The translations under genes were made by a program, and so were the position numbers. A DNA stretch of 64,000 bases from Tropicimonas isoalkanivorans (GTDB lineage: Bacteria > Pseudomonadota > Alphaproteobacteria > Rhodobacterales > Rhodobacteraceae): positions 248,001 to 312,000 of the forward strand of contig NZ_FOLG01000003.1 in the NCBI RefSeq assembly GCF_900112335.1. Reading direction: 5' to 3'. Positions 16,722 through 25,717 of this stretch are shown piece by piece (within the stretch, counting starts at the first letter, position 1; each line of letters begins with the position of its first letter). The notes under the pieces are model-generated. The model made no database searches. It had not been told where the DNA came from and was given only the letters and a program-made list of their open reading frames with translations.

Positions 16722-19700
16722 CTAGGTCACTCCCGGCGCGCGTTGGACATTCGATGACGGCCACCAGGCCGTCGGGCGCATAGTCGATCACGGTCGAGCC
16801 ACCAACGCTGTGAGACAGCGATTGCTCGATCAAGATGGACCCAAACCCCGTTTGCGACGGAGGATTGACCTTGGGCCCGCCCGTTTCGCGCCAGACTAGG
16901 CGCACGCCGGGACGATCGTCCAGCCAAATCCTCGACCAGCTGATCTCGACTCTCCCACGTTCGTTCGAAAGGGCGCCGTACTTTGTGGCATTGGTTGCCA
17001 ACTCATGTAGAACAAGCCCCAGATTGTGGGCAACCGTTGCACCAAGAACGGAATGCGGACCCTCGAGATCCACCCGGAGTCCGTCATCATTGCCCGTGTA
17101 GGGTCCGACCTGCGCGGCGACCAAGTCTCTCACGTTCGCGTCGCTCTTCTCGGCATTCACGAGCAGATCGTGCGCGACGGAAATTGCCCGCAGCCGGCCG
17201 AGGAAACTCTCCCTGAAGGACTGCATGTCCTTTGACTGCCGGAAGGTGTGAGATGCAATCGACTGAATCGTCGCGAGAGAGTTCTTGACCCGGTGATTCA
17301 GTTCATTTGTGAGGAGCTGTCGGCGCTCTTCCTTCTCGACTTCCTCTGTCGCATCGTAATTGATGCCGATCATCGCTTCGGGCCTGCCCGCGCCGTCATA
17401 GATGACGCGGCCCTTGGCGACCAGCACGCGTTCCTCACCATCCCCCCGCAGAATACGGAATTGGGTGTCCAGCATCTCGCCCTTTCGCAAGGCAGCACTG
17501 ACTTCCTCGATGACGCGCGGGCGATCTTCATCAAGGATGAACGAGGCGAATGTCGCAAATGACGGCTCCCTGTCTCGTGGGCACCTCAGAAGGTGGAACA
17601 GGTTCGGCGTCCAGGTGGATACGTCGTTCTCGACATTCCACTCCCAGGCACCGATGCCCGTAACCTCGTACGTCATTTCGAGGCGGGCCGCGTATTCCTG
17701 CATGCGGATCTCGGCTTCGTGGCGGTCCGTCACGTCCTTGACCGTGCCGACAAGGCGCGCAGGCTTGCCGTCTTCAAATGTCACCTTGCCATCGGCGCGA
17801 ACCCATCTGGCCGACCCGTCCGGTTGCATCACACGGTACTCGGCGAGGTAGCCTCCGGCGCCCCCCGGGTCCAGCGCCGCATCCACTTTCGCCTGAGTTG
17901 CGGCGCGATCGTCCGGGTGCAGTCGGCTCATGAACAGGTCGTAGTCGACGTCCTGATGTGCGGGCACGTTCCAAAGCTCTCGCATTCGGTCGTCCCAAAC
18001 CAGCTTCCCAGTATCGGGATAGAAGATGTGCACCCCGAACTCGCCCGCCTTCAGGGCGGAGGAAAGCTGCTCCCGGTTTTCATGGAGCTTTCGCTCCGCC
18101 TCCTTGCGGCGGGTGATGTTGATGAACGTTGCGATGCATCCGTCGAGCTTGTCATCGATACTCCGATACGGCCGCACCCGCACTTCGTAACTTTCGCCCG
18201 AAACCGGGTTTCGGACTTCGCGCTCGACCATTTGCAATGTTTCTTCGACCTTTAGCGCATCCTCATCAAGCTCGGGATACTCCACAAGCCAGTTCAGGTC
18301 GGTCACCCGGCGGCCAATATCCCTGTCGTCGATATGAAGGATGTTCTTGGCCGACCGGGTGAACCGGCGCACGATCAGTCCCGGCGCGAGGATCAGCTTC
18401 GCGATATCGGTACTGTCCAGAACGTTCTTGAGATCGGAATTCGCCTCGTTGAGCCGCCGATTGTTCTCGGCGAGCTCGGAGTTGATTGTCTCCAGTTCCT
18501 CGTTGATGGACTGAAGTTCCTCGCGCGACGTTTCCAATTCCTCGTTGGAGCTTTGAAGCTCCTCATTCATCGAAAGAAGCTCTTCGTTGGCGCTCCGCAA
18601 CTCCTGCTCGGCGACCGCGTGCCCCGCCTCGGCCGTGGACATGCGCCGGCGCACCAGCGACAATTCCTGCTCGACCGCCTCCAGCGAGCGACGATCGGGA
18701 ATGGCGTCCGCCAGGTGCCCGATTTCCGCAACCTCGACAGGTTGCAGAACAACGAGGATATCCCCCTCCGAGAAGGGCAGCGAGTCCGCCACGACACGCA
18801 CCAGCGCCTGCGTTCCGTCTTGTGCAAATGGCACGGTTTCCGTCGCCGAAGCCCTGGTTTCGCGCACGGCGTGGATCAGCGGCCGGACAACCGCCCGGAT
18901 CTCCGGCGACAACATGTCCTCGATACGAGCGGAGGGAACGCCTTTCGATGGCCTTACGTACGGACCAACCGTGCCGGAAACGTAGGCCACTTCATCGTTC
19001 GGAGTGACGACGAGGAACGGGGGCGAATGCCTGGTCAGGAAAAATTGATCGACCTGGGATTCATAATCCTGGGACCGGGCCAATGTTTCGCCAACGATGT
19101 TCTCGGTGTCCGCCCGGTCGATATGGCGCGGTGGCATCAAGTCCCGCGGGGCGCGACGTCCGGCAAGAGCGGAGAAGCCGGCAGCCACGGAGTCGTTGCG
19201 ACGATAGAGCCTGTGTTCGCGCGACACCGGCGTGAAATAGCTCGCCTTGCCCTCGACGGATTCCGATGGACCTAAAAACAGAAAACCGGATCGGCGCAGA
19301 GCGTAGTGAAACCGGGGAACCAAACCGTCTTGACCATTAGAATTCAGGTAGATCAGCAGATTGCGGCAGGATATCAGATCTATGCGCGAAAATGGCGGAT
19401 CGCGCAGCAAGTTGTGGGGCGCGAAGGCGATGCGCTCGCGCAGGCGGGAGCTGACTTTGCTTTGGCCCTGAACGGTGGTGAAATACCGGTCGATCAATTC
19501 GTCGGGCATCCTCTCCAGGGCAGTATCGGAATAAGTCGCGGCCCTCGCGTGACGCAAGCTGTTCAGGTCTATGTCTGTCCCGAATATCCGAAGTTCGCGT
19601 CGGTCATCGGCCTTTCGCATCGCTTCGGCGAAAAGGATCCCGATCGAATAGGCCTCCTCTCCGGTAGAGCATCCCGGCACCCAGATCCGGAACTTGTCCT

Positions 19701-20601
19701 GGTCCCGCTCGAGCAGCGGCTTGATCGCGAACTCGGCAAGGGCATTGAACGCCGTCGGGTCCCGAAAGAAACGCGTCACACCGATCAGGAAATCCTGCAG
19801 AAGACGCGTCCGCTCATCGCCGTCCTGCCGAAGCAGGCCGAGGTAACTTCCTACGTCGCCCTGCATCCGCAGCATCATGCGGCGCTCGATCCGGCGCACC
19901 AGAATGCCCGGTTTGTAGTTTGAAAAATCTTGCCCATCCGCCTTCGAAAGAAGATCCAGCACCTCATCCAACCGACGTTCGATGGAAGCAAAGACTTCAT
20001 CCTTGTTGCCGCCCTGCCGTATTTCCTCCCGGTGGGAGAGGAGCGAGACCAGATTGGCCGGAATATCCTCCGGATTGAGCCGCGCGTCGACTAACCCGGT
20101 GGCAGCCGCGCTATCCGGCATACCCGGAAAACGTGCTGAGGTCGCTTCCTGTACGATCGCGATCCCGCCGGCGCTCTTGATCGCCTTCAGCCCCATTGTG
20201 CCGTCGGTGCCAGTGCCGGACAGGATAACGCAGCAGGCACTCTCGCCGAAATCCTCGGCGAGCGAATTGAGGAAGACATCGATTGGCGTGCGAACGCCCT
20301 TCTGGTCGTTCCTCGGCAGCAAGTGAAAGCGGCCAGACCGAATTTCCAGCGCCGGCCCCGAGGGAATGACGAAAACGGCGTCAGCTTCCACCTCCATACC
20401 GTGCTCGATCTTGCGAACCGGCAAGGCTGTGTGGGACGACAACAACTCGTCCATGATCGAGGGATGGTCCGGCGAGAGATGCTGGACAACGACGAAGGCA
20501 AGCCCGCTTCCTTGCGGAATCGCCGCAACAAGCTCCGTCAGTGCTTCCAATCCGCCGGCCGAGGCACCTACGCCAACGACCGCCTTAACTCTTTGTGGCA
20601 T
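16711..20601 (-). CDS. CheB-CheR-PAS-HWE hybrid sensor histidine kinase
   Basis: The 1296-residue protein fuses, in order, a CheB methylesterase domain (residues 1-190; triad S14, H41, D133), a CheR methyltransferase domain (about 215-480; WVPGCSTGEEAYS), a coiled coil of EELxSxNEEL repeats near 665-720, three PAS-like domains, and a C-terminal HWE-type kinase with LNHRVKNSLATIQS and an HATPase-like end. No transmembrane segment is visible, so it is a soluble sensor. CheB-CheR-PAS-kinase fusions are known in proteobacteria but their adaptation role outside chemotaxis is poorly defined. No chemoreceptor or cheA is nearby. It overlaps the response regulator by 11 bp. Confidence 0.92.
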   Translation of the reverse strand: MPQRVKAVVGVGASAGGLEALTELVAAIPQGSGLAFVVVQHLSPDHPSIMDELLSSHTALPVRKIEHGMEVEADAVFVIPSGPALEIRSGRFHLLPRNDQKGVRTPIDVFLNSLAEDFGESACCVILSGTGTDGTMGLKAIKSAGGIAIVQEATSARFPGMPDSAAATGLVDARLNPEDIPANLVSLLSHREEIRQGGNKDEVFASIERRLDEVLDLLSKADGQDFSNYKPGILVRRIERRMMLRMQGDVGSYLGLLRQDGDERTRLLQDFLIGVTRFFRDPTAFNALAEFAIKPLLERDQDKFRIWVPGCSTGEEAYSIGILFAEAMRKADDRRELRIFGTDIDLNSLRHARAATYSDTALERMPDELIDRYFTTVQGQSKVSSRLRERIAFAPHNLLRDPPFSRIDLISCRNLLIYLNSNGQDGLVPRFHYALRRSGFLFLGPSESVEGKASYFTPVSREHRLYRRNDSVAAGFSALAGRRAPRDLMPPRHIDRADTENIVGETLARSQDYESQVDQFFLTRHSPPFLVVTPNDEVAYVSGTVGPYVRPSKGVPSARIEDMLSPEIRAVVRPLIHAVRETRASATETVPFAQDGTQALVRVVADSLPFSEGDILVVLQPVEVAEIGHLADAIPDRRSLEAVEQELSLVRRRMSTAEAGHAVAEQELRSANEELLSMNEELQSSNEELETSREELQSINEELETINSELAENNRRLNEANSDLKNVLDSTDIAKLILAPGLIVRRFTRSAKNILHIDDRDIGRRVTDLNWLVEYPELDEDALKVEETLQMVEREVRNPVSGESYEVRVRPYRSIDDKLDGCIATFINITRRKEAERKLHENREQLSSALKAGEFGVHIFYPDTGKLVWDDRMRELWNVPAHQDVDYDLFMSRLHPDDRAATQAKVDAALDPGGAGGYLAEYRVMQPDGSARWVRADGKVTFEDGKPARLVGTVKDVTDRHEAEIRMQEYAARLEMTYEVTGIGAWEWNVENDVSTWTPNLFHLLRCPRDREPSFATFASFILDEDRPRVIEEVSAALRKGEMLDTQFRILRGDGEERVLVAKGRVIYDGAGRPEAMIGINYDATEEVEKEERRQLLTNELNHRVKNSLATIQSIASHTFRQSKDMQSFRESFLGRLRAISVAHDLLVNAEKSDANVRDLVAAQVGPYTGNDDGLRVDLEGPHSVLGATVAHNLGLVLHELATNATKYGALSNERGRVEISWSRIWLDDRPGVRLVWRETGGPKVNPPSQTGFGSILIEQSLSHSVGGSTVIDYAPDGLVAVIECPTRAGSDLGES

Positions 20602-20904
20602 CGTGCGTCCTTCCCGTTCCGGACACTATCGAGAACTTTCGGGTCTCGAAAGATTAGAATAGCGGCATCTCTGAACTGGAGCAGGTCTCGCCCACCTCCT
20701 ACTTAGTCGCACGAACACGGACCCGGCGCCCTGGTTCCTGCGACGTTAGCCTTGCGTTTTTTTTGGCGAGACCCACCCTCAAATGGGACCCCACTTTTTT
20801 GAGGAATGCAGGAGCGGAAACGGAAGTCGGATTGGTCGCTCAGAGTACCCTGGGCATTTAATGAACGGCCCACGCGCCCTCGACCTTCTTGATGCTACCC
20901 AGTC

Positions 20905-20930
20905 TGAGAGGTGGCCGAGCGGTTCGATGC
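20905..20930 (+). tRNA. tRNA-Ser-like 5' fragment (not a functional tRNA)
   Basis: GAGAGGTGGCCGAGCGGTT closely matches the acceptor and D-arm of bacterial tRNA-Ser (GGAGAGGTGGCCGAGTGGTT). The rest of a tRNA is missing: no anticodon arm, long variable arm or GGTTCGAATCC T-arm follows. It could be a remnant of a tRNA-targeted insertion, or coincidence. Confidence 0.35.
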
Positions 20931-20997
20931 TGGCCAGGTAGCACTTCACTCATGCAAAAAGATCTTCGCGAAGGCGACCCGGAGCCTGAGCAGCTCC

Positions 20998-21110
20998 TTC
21001 CCCAGCCTCGCGGCGGTCATCGACCGGAGTTCAGGCCATACGGTCGGCTGGTCTATGGCGACCTGCCAGACCGCGAGGTGGTCAGGCAGTCCCTGCTGAT
21101 GATCCGATAG
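20998..21110 (+). pseudogene. Relic of an IS3-family transposase (integrase core)
   Basis: One frame reads FPSLAAVIDRSSGHTVGWSMA, matching the LAAVIDLxSRxxVGWSM stretch around the second catalytic Asp of IS3-type OrfB. After a +1 shift the next frame reads GDLPDREVVRQSLLM, matching the following RTELVxDALxMA segment. Only about 37 codons remain, with no ends or OrfA nearby, so this is dead DNA. Confidence 0.6.
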
Positions 21111-21208
21111 CGGTGGCGGCCGGACAGGCCGCGTTCGATCAGATCGAGATGTCCTGCGACGCGACGTTTCACCGGAGGCGCAGCTGAGCCGCCTGAAAGT
21201 AATACGGG

Positions 21209-23032
21209 TCAGCTCTCGCGGCGGCGCAGAATTGTTCCTCGGTCGCCCGCTGCCAGGATCTGATGTGGCATGGCACTGACGGACCGCAATCCGCCGTCGA
21301 AGCCCGTCCGTTCACTCTGCCAGCGTCGGCCGTCGAATGACATGGCAGCGCCAGCAGTGCCCACCGCCACCGTGCGGGCGCCGCTGCCCGAGATAGCCAG
21401 CAGATCGTTGCGCGCACGTGCCGGCGTCAGCCGCCAACTCCGTCCGTCGAAGTGACAAATCGTGCCCGACAGGCCGACGACGAAGATGTCATCCAGCGCC
21501 GATCCCCAGACGTCGAACAGGAAGTTCTCGGTGCCGGAGCTGAATTCCTGCCAGGCCGTTCCGTTCCAGCGAAGAACGAGGCCGAAGTCGCCTACGGCCA
21601 GCAGGTGTTCGCGGTCGCGCCCCCAGAGGCCATAGAGGGCGGATCGTGTGCCGCTGGTCATTCGGGCCCAGTCGCTTCCGTTCCAACGCAGGATCAGGCC
21701 TTCGTCGCCCACGGCGATAACCGTGGCGTCCCCATCGCTCCAGAGCGACATGATCGTCACGTCAAGCTTCAGGTCGAAATGCAGCCGCCATCTTTCGCCG
21801 TCGAAGTGGTGGACTTCGCCTAGTTGCCCAGCCGCAAGCAGGCCGCCGTCGTCGCTGGCCGCAAGCGCGTGGAGGCCGAGCACGCCCGCCGGAGGAAGCT
21901 TGGTCCAGCGATCGCCATCCAGTGCCAGCACGGTGCCTTCCTCGCCGCAGGCATAGGCGATCCCGGTCTGAGGGTGCTGCCAGATGCCCCAGAGCTGCCG
22001 GTCCGTGCCGGTCTCCATCCGTTCCCAATTGGGCGCCGGTTCGGGACGGAGTGCGGGTGCCGGGGTAACTTTGGCGTTCCCGACGAGAAGTGTAGCGAAA
22101 TCGCCGACCGCGATCACCTCCCCCGCCTCCGTAACGTCCAACCCAAGCAGATCGTGTTGTGTTTCGGATGGTAGAGCCGACACGCGCTTGCCCCGGATGT
22201 GGATGCTCTGCCCGCGATCGCCGACAGCCAAAGCGCCATTGCCCAAGGCTCGCAGCGCGCGGAAGCGTGTGGCGCCGGAGCCGGGATCGAGCTTGTGTAT
22301 GTGCGCACCGTCCCATCGCAGGAGATCGCCGAGGAAGCGGCCGGCCTGGACGAAATAGCGGCCGCCGGCCAGCAGTACGTCATCTGGCGCGATGGCGAGG
22401 ACGGATGTGATCGTGGTGGCAACGGGGCATGTCGCGGCCGCCCAGATTCCATCGGGGTCTCGGATCAGCACCGTCCCATTGGCCCCGGCAGCCATGACGC
22501 GGCCGTCGCCCAGCATCGTCACGGCCCGCAGGTGGAAGGGAGTGCCCGAAGGTTCCGCCGCCCAGTCGGTTCCGTCAAAATGCAGGATCAGGCCATTGTC
22601 GCCCACCGCCCAAAAGCGACCCTGGCCGTCGGCAGTTGCAGCGAAAAGCGGAGTGTTGGCGTCGTCGGCGGCATATTTTCCGTCCGCACGGAGCTTGCAG
22701 CCGCGCTCAAGCGTCCAATCGCCATCGCCATGGCGCCAGATCGAGCCCATCCATCCGACGGCGATCAGTCCGGTCTCGAAATCGCCGGTGAAGGCGTGGA
22801 CCGGAGTGCGGGTGGAGAGTTGCCGGCGGTCCCAGACAGTGCCGTCGAAACTCAGGATCGTGCCTTCGTCGCCGCCAATGAAGAGCGTGTCGCCGAGCGC
22901 GTGCACCGCCCAGAAGACGTCGCCCTGCATCGTCGGCGCACCATCCAGCGCTTGCCAGCCGGCGATAACAGGGGCTGCGGCACGCCCGCCCCCCAGAAAC
23001 CCGCGCCTGCTAAGCGTTGTAGTCCCGCTCAC
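21209..23032 (-). CDS. Twin-Arg-leader protein with ~14 beta-propeller repeats
   Basis: The 607-residue protein begins with LSRRGFLGGG, resembling a Tat signal, though an Arg interrupts the hydrophobic core. About 14 repeats of roughly 40 residues follow, each of the form AVGDxGxILRWNGxxW...SGT; clear copies include IAVGDEGLILRWNGSDW and LAVGDFGLVLRWNGTAW. Fourteen units would make two seven-bladed propellers. It starts with GTG overlapping the stop of the P-loop ATPase by four bases, so it belongs to the molybdoenzyme operon. A periplasmic scaffold or maturation factor is a reasonable guess (compare Ycf48-type propellers). I do not recognise an enzymatic function. Confidence 0.75.
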   Translation of the reverse strand: MSGTTTLSRRGFLGGGRAAAPVIAGWQALDGAPTMQGDVFWAVHALGDTLFIGGDEGTILSFDGTVWDRRQLSTRTPVHAFTGDFETGLIAVGWMGSIWRHGDGDWTLERGCKLRADGKYAADDANTPLFAATADGQGRFWAVGDNGLILHFDGTDWAAEPSGTPFHLRAVTMLGDGRVMAAGANGTVLIRDPDGIWAAATCPVATTITSVLAIAPDDVLLAGGRYFVQAGRFLGDLLRWDGAHIHKLDPGSGATRFRALRALGNGALAVGDRGQSIHIRGKRVSALPSETQHDLLGLDVTEAGEVIAVGDFATLLVGNAKVTPAPALRPEPAPNWERMETGTDRQLWGIWQHPQTGIAYACGEEGTVLALDGDRWTKLPPAGVLGLHALAASDDGGLLAAGQLGEVHHFDGERWRLHFDLKLDVTIMSLWSDGDATVIAVGDEGLILRWNGSDWARMTSGTRSALYGLWGRDREHLLAVGDFGLVLRWNGTAWQEFSSGTENFLFDVWGSALDDIFVVGLSGTICHFDGRSWRLTPARARNDLLAISGSGARTVAVGTAGAAMSFDGRRWQSERTGFDGGLRSVSAMPHQILAAGDRGTILRRRES

Positions 23033-24147
23033 TGTGATTCCTCCGACCCGCCTGACGCGCCATGCAGGCGTCGACTTTCCTCGTGCAGGATCTGCGCGAG
23101 GGTGCGGCGGACGGAATCGCGGACCGGGCCATGCATGCCAGCCAGGGCTGCCTCCAGGTCCGCGTCCTCGAGGTTCTTCTCGAATACTTCATCGAGCGTG
23201 CGCGCGACCGCCCCGCCGAAATCGGCCCGGCCGAGCGACGCGCAGGCATCGACGACCTGGGCGAAAGCGGTGGCCACTGCGGGCTCAATCGCCGGGTTCA
23301 GCACAAGGGGTTTTCCGTCGTCCGACCCAGCCGCCAGCGCCGGGTCGAGCGGCAGTTTTGCAATACTCGGAATGCCCAGCCGGTCCAATTGCTCGCCCAG
23401 CCCCGCATCCGGGTAGATGTGGAACGAGCCCTTGCAGTGCGGGCAGGTAACGCCGGCCATGTTCTCCACGCAGCCGACCACGGGCATCCCGCGCTCGAGA
23501 CAGAAGCGCGCGGCCTTGAGGCTGTCCATCTGCGCCACGGCCTGCGGGGTCGTCACCAGCAGCGCGCTCACGTTGCAACCTTCCAGAAGGTCCGCGAGCG
23601 TGATGAGTTCGTTGCCGGTGCCGGGCGGCATGTCGACGATCAAAAAGTCGAGCGGTCCCCAGTCGAAGGAGCCCATCAAGTGATGCACGAAGTCGTGCTT
23701 GTAGGCGTCGCGCCAGACAACCGGCGTCTCGTCGTCCTGCAGCATGAAGGCCAGCGAGCCCACCCGAAGGTCGTGCGCCATCGCCGGATCGGCATAATCC
23801 TTCGTTCCAAGCCCGCGTTCGCTGACACGGATACGCGCGCCAGTGAAGCCAAAGAACCGGCTTTGGTTCGGGCCGTGGATGTCGGCATCGGCCATGCCCA
23901 CGCGGAACCCGCGCGCGCCGAGCCCGGCGGCGAGGTTGGCTGCAACAGTACTCTTGCCCACGCCGCCCTTGTTGGCGAGCACCAGGACGATCTGGTCGAT
24001 GGATTCGAGCCGTGCCTCGATCAGGGTCTTGTTGTGCGCCTGCTTATCGAGCCTGCATTCCTGTTCCAGCGGGCAAAATCCGCAGGCATGTCCCCGGCCG
24101 CACTCCTCGGTGCTCTGTTCGGGTATGGGGAGGGTGAAATGCGCCAT
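23029..24147 (-). CDS. Nbp35/Mrp-type P-loop ATPase, candidate Fe-S carrier
   Basis: The 372-residue protein is an Mrp/Nbp35-family ATPase: deviant Walker A ANKGGVGKST (residues 58-67), DADIHGPNQSRFFG, DMPPGTGNE, and the bridging-cluster CPHC motif in GVTCPHCKGS. It also has an N-terminal four-cysteine patch (C16, C22, C25, C31) like that of eukaryotic Nbp35, which most bacterial Mrp proteins lack. The family assembles or carries [4Fe-4S] clusters. Lying 4 bp after the heme gamma subunit gene and overlapping the propeller gene, it is probably a dedicated Fe-S maturation factor for the molybdoenzyme. The last ~80 residues are an extra helical tail. Confidence 0.85.
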   Translation of the reverse strand: MAHFTLPIPEQSTEECGRGHACGFCPLEQECRLDKQAHNKTLIEARLESIDQIVLVLANKGGVGKSTVAANLAAGLGARGFRVGMADADIHGPNQSRFFGFTGARIRVSERGLGTKDYADPAMAHDLRVGSLAFMLQDDETPVVWRDAYKHDFVHHLMGSFDWGPLDFLIVDMPPGTGNELITLADLLEGCNVSALLVTTPQAVAQMDSLKAARFCLERGMPVVGCVENMAGVTCPHCKGSFHIYPDAGLGEQLDRLGIPSIAKLPLDPALAAGSDDGKPLVLNPAIEPAVATAFAQVVDACASLGRADFGGAVARTLDEVFEKNLEDADLEAALAGMHGPVRDSVRRTLAQILHEESRRLHGASGGSEESQ

Positions 24148-24151
24148 CTCT

Positions 24152-24949
24152 TCAGTTCCCCGCCGCCGGACCGGTATCGGGCGTCAGTTCGGCGATGATC
24201 CAGTCCTGAGAGACCAGCTTCAGCCCATCGCGCTGATCGTCGGCGCCCTGCCAGACGGCGAAGGCGACCGGGATCGTCTCGCGATCGAAGCTGATCTGGT
24301 GTTCGCCTTCCGCGACCAGCGGGCGCGACATGACGACAATCCATTCGCTGTCGTCGGCGTTGGCGCCGGTCAAATACTCGCTGCCGCCGGTGACGGGCTG
24401 CTCCTCCAGCCGCGTGATGCTGCCTGGACCACCGGCCGCCAGCGATTCCACGCGGTCGCCTTCGGGATGCCAGTACCAGATGTTCACCGTCTCCTCGGCG
24501 CCGGAGCCCATCATGTAGGAAACGTAGTCGTCGCCCGAGGAAAATTCGATCGCCGCCCCGTCGCGGAAAGCGTCGCGTTTCGTCGCCACGTTCTCGGTTT
24601 CGTCCATCCAGCGCAGTCGAACATAGAAGCGATCCGAGGTTCGGGCGAGTTGAAAGACGAGGTTCTCCGTCGGGTAGTCATCGGTGTACCGGATCTCGAC
24701 GGATGGATGGACCGGCGGGGCGAGCCCCATCTCAACGCGAAACTCGGGAATCCGCGCCCAGATAATGTCGTCGGGATCGTTGACCGTCCTGAGGAAGATC
24801 CCATCGGGGATCTTGGACACCGGCACGGACTCTCCCGGTTCGATCAACTTGATGTTTGACTCGGCCAGTGTGTCGGCCGCCGCAGCCGGCAACGCCGTGG
24901 TCGCCATCAAAAGCGCAGCCGTGCCGCAGGAAATCCGAAGTCCGGGCAT
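24152..24949 (-). CDS. Type II DMSO-reductase-family gamma subunit (heme b)
   Basis: This 265-residue protein has a Sec leader (cut after PAAAA) and resembles the periplasmic heme-b gamma subunits of dimethylsulfide dehydrogenase, selenate and chlorate reductases and ethylbenzene dehydrogenase. Typical segments are RTVNDPDDIIWARIPE, VEIRYTDDY, YVRLRWMDETEN, RDGAAIEFS and the C-terminal PVAFAVWQGADDQRDGLK. In this family heme b links the Fe-S beta subunit to a periplasmic cytochrome. Axial ligands cannot be assigned without alignment. AGGAGG supports the start. It lies 9 bp after the chaperone gene, as in the A-B-D-C order of ddh, clr and ser operons. Confidence 0.88.
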   Translation of the reverse strand: MPGLRISCGTAALLMATTALPAAAADTLAESNIKLIEPGESVPVSKIPDGIFLRTVNDPDDIIWARIPEFRVEMGLAPPVHPSVEIRYTDDYPTENLVFQLARTSDRFYVRLRWMDETENVATKRDAFRDGAAIEFSSGDDYVSYMMGSGAEETVNIWYWHPEGDRVESLAAGGPGSITRLEEQPVTGGSEYLTGANADDSEWIVVMSRPLVAEGEHQISFDRETIPVAFAVWQGADDQRDGLKLVSQDWIIAELTPDTGPAAGN

Positions 24950-24958
24950 CGTGTCCTC

Positions 24959-25714
24959 CTAACCCCAGAGATTTTGATTGATCGCCTCGTCCCGAGCCGG
25001 CGTCTGCCGCGGGCCGTCGGGCCGGCGATAGGGCCCGACGCGCGCCTCGAGCTCGGCGATCTGGAGCTCGGCCAGGCCGTGCAGGTCGCGGATGAGCCGG
25101 GCTATCGTCGGGTCGAGAACCGGATCTAATGGCCGCTGTATCGACGTGCCGATCAGCGCGAGAAGCGGCGCGACATAGCGGCTGAGGAAATCGCGTTGCG
25201 CCCGGCGAAGCGGATCGGGGCTTTTGCCGACTGCGATCGCCTGCGCCTCGAGGTGGGCGAGCACGGCCATGAACTCCAGCAGGCAAGCCACGTGGTCTGG
25301 CTCGTCCACGCGGCCCTCGTCCTCGGTGGCCTGTTTCAGGCCGAAATGCCGATAGAAGGCGGCGACATTCAGCATGTAGGCGGGGCGCGCGAGGCCGCCC
25401 AGCATCTCTTCGTGCTCGCCCGCCAGAAGCGAGGCCAGCCGCTTGCCGCCCGGGCCGTGCTCGAAGGCGGCGATATAGCCGGACTCGAGCGCGGCAAAGC
25501 TCTCCGAGGGCATTTCGCGCGGCCAGCGCCGGCCGGTCAGCGCCGACCATGCCTCGTCGAAAGCGGCGTGGAAAGCGCCGGTTTGCAACGCCTCCTGAAA
25601 GGACGGAATGGGGTGGCCGAATGCCAATGCGCCAAGCCGCCAGACGGTTTCCTTTGCATGGGCGCGCTCGGCGCTCTCGCCATGAGGAACGGGGGGAGGT
25701 GCGAGAACCGACAT
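24959..25714 (-). CDS. TorD/DmsD-family molybdoenzyme chaperone
   Basis: The 251-residue, mostly helical soluble protein fits the TorD-like chaperones that bind the Tat leader and help insert the molybdenum cofactor into the catalytic subunit. Features include WRLGALAFGHPIPSFQEAL, EYERLF-like ESFAALESGYIAAFEHGPGG, and VAAFYRHFGL followed by DEPDHVACLLEFMAVLAHLEAQA, the EPxDHxxxELEFM core of the family. It lies 3 bp after the beta subunit gene, the usual D position of type II DMSO reductase operons. Confidence 0.9.
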   Translation of the reverse strand: MSVLAPPPVPHGESAERAHAKETVWRLGALAFGHPIPSFQEALQTGAFHAAFDEAWSALTGRRWPREMPSESFAALESGYIAAFEHGPGGKRLASLLAGEHEEMLGGLARPAYMLNVAAFYRHFGLKQATEDEGRVDEPDHVACLLEFMAVLAHLEAQAIAVGKSPDPLRRAQRDFLSRYVAPLLALIGTSIQRPLDPVLDPTIARLIRDLHGLAELQIAELEARVGPYRRPDGPRQTPARDEAINQNLWG

Positions 25715-25717
25715 CGC

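Larger units (their letters stand above)
20602..21208. other. 607-bp intergenic scar region
   Basis: No intact gene is supported. The left 300 bp shows nothing recognisable. The right part contains a tRNA-Ser-like 5' fragment (20905-20930) and a frameshifted IS3-type transposase relic (20998-21110), consistent with a decayed insertion at the edge of the molybdoenzyme operon. Confidence 0.6.

Noticed and set aside
20761-20805. AAATGGGACCCCACTTTTTT as a possible IS end
   Set aside because: No matching inverted copy or transposase of a family using such ends was found within reach, so it is not called.
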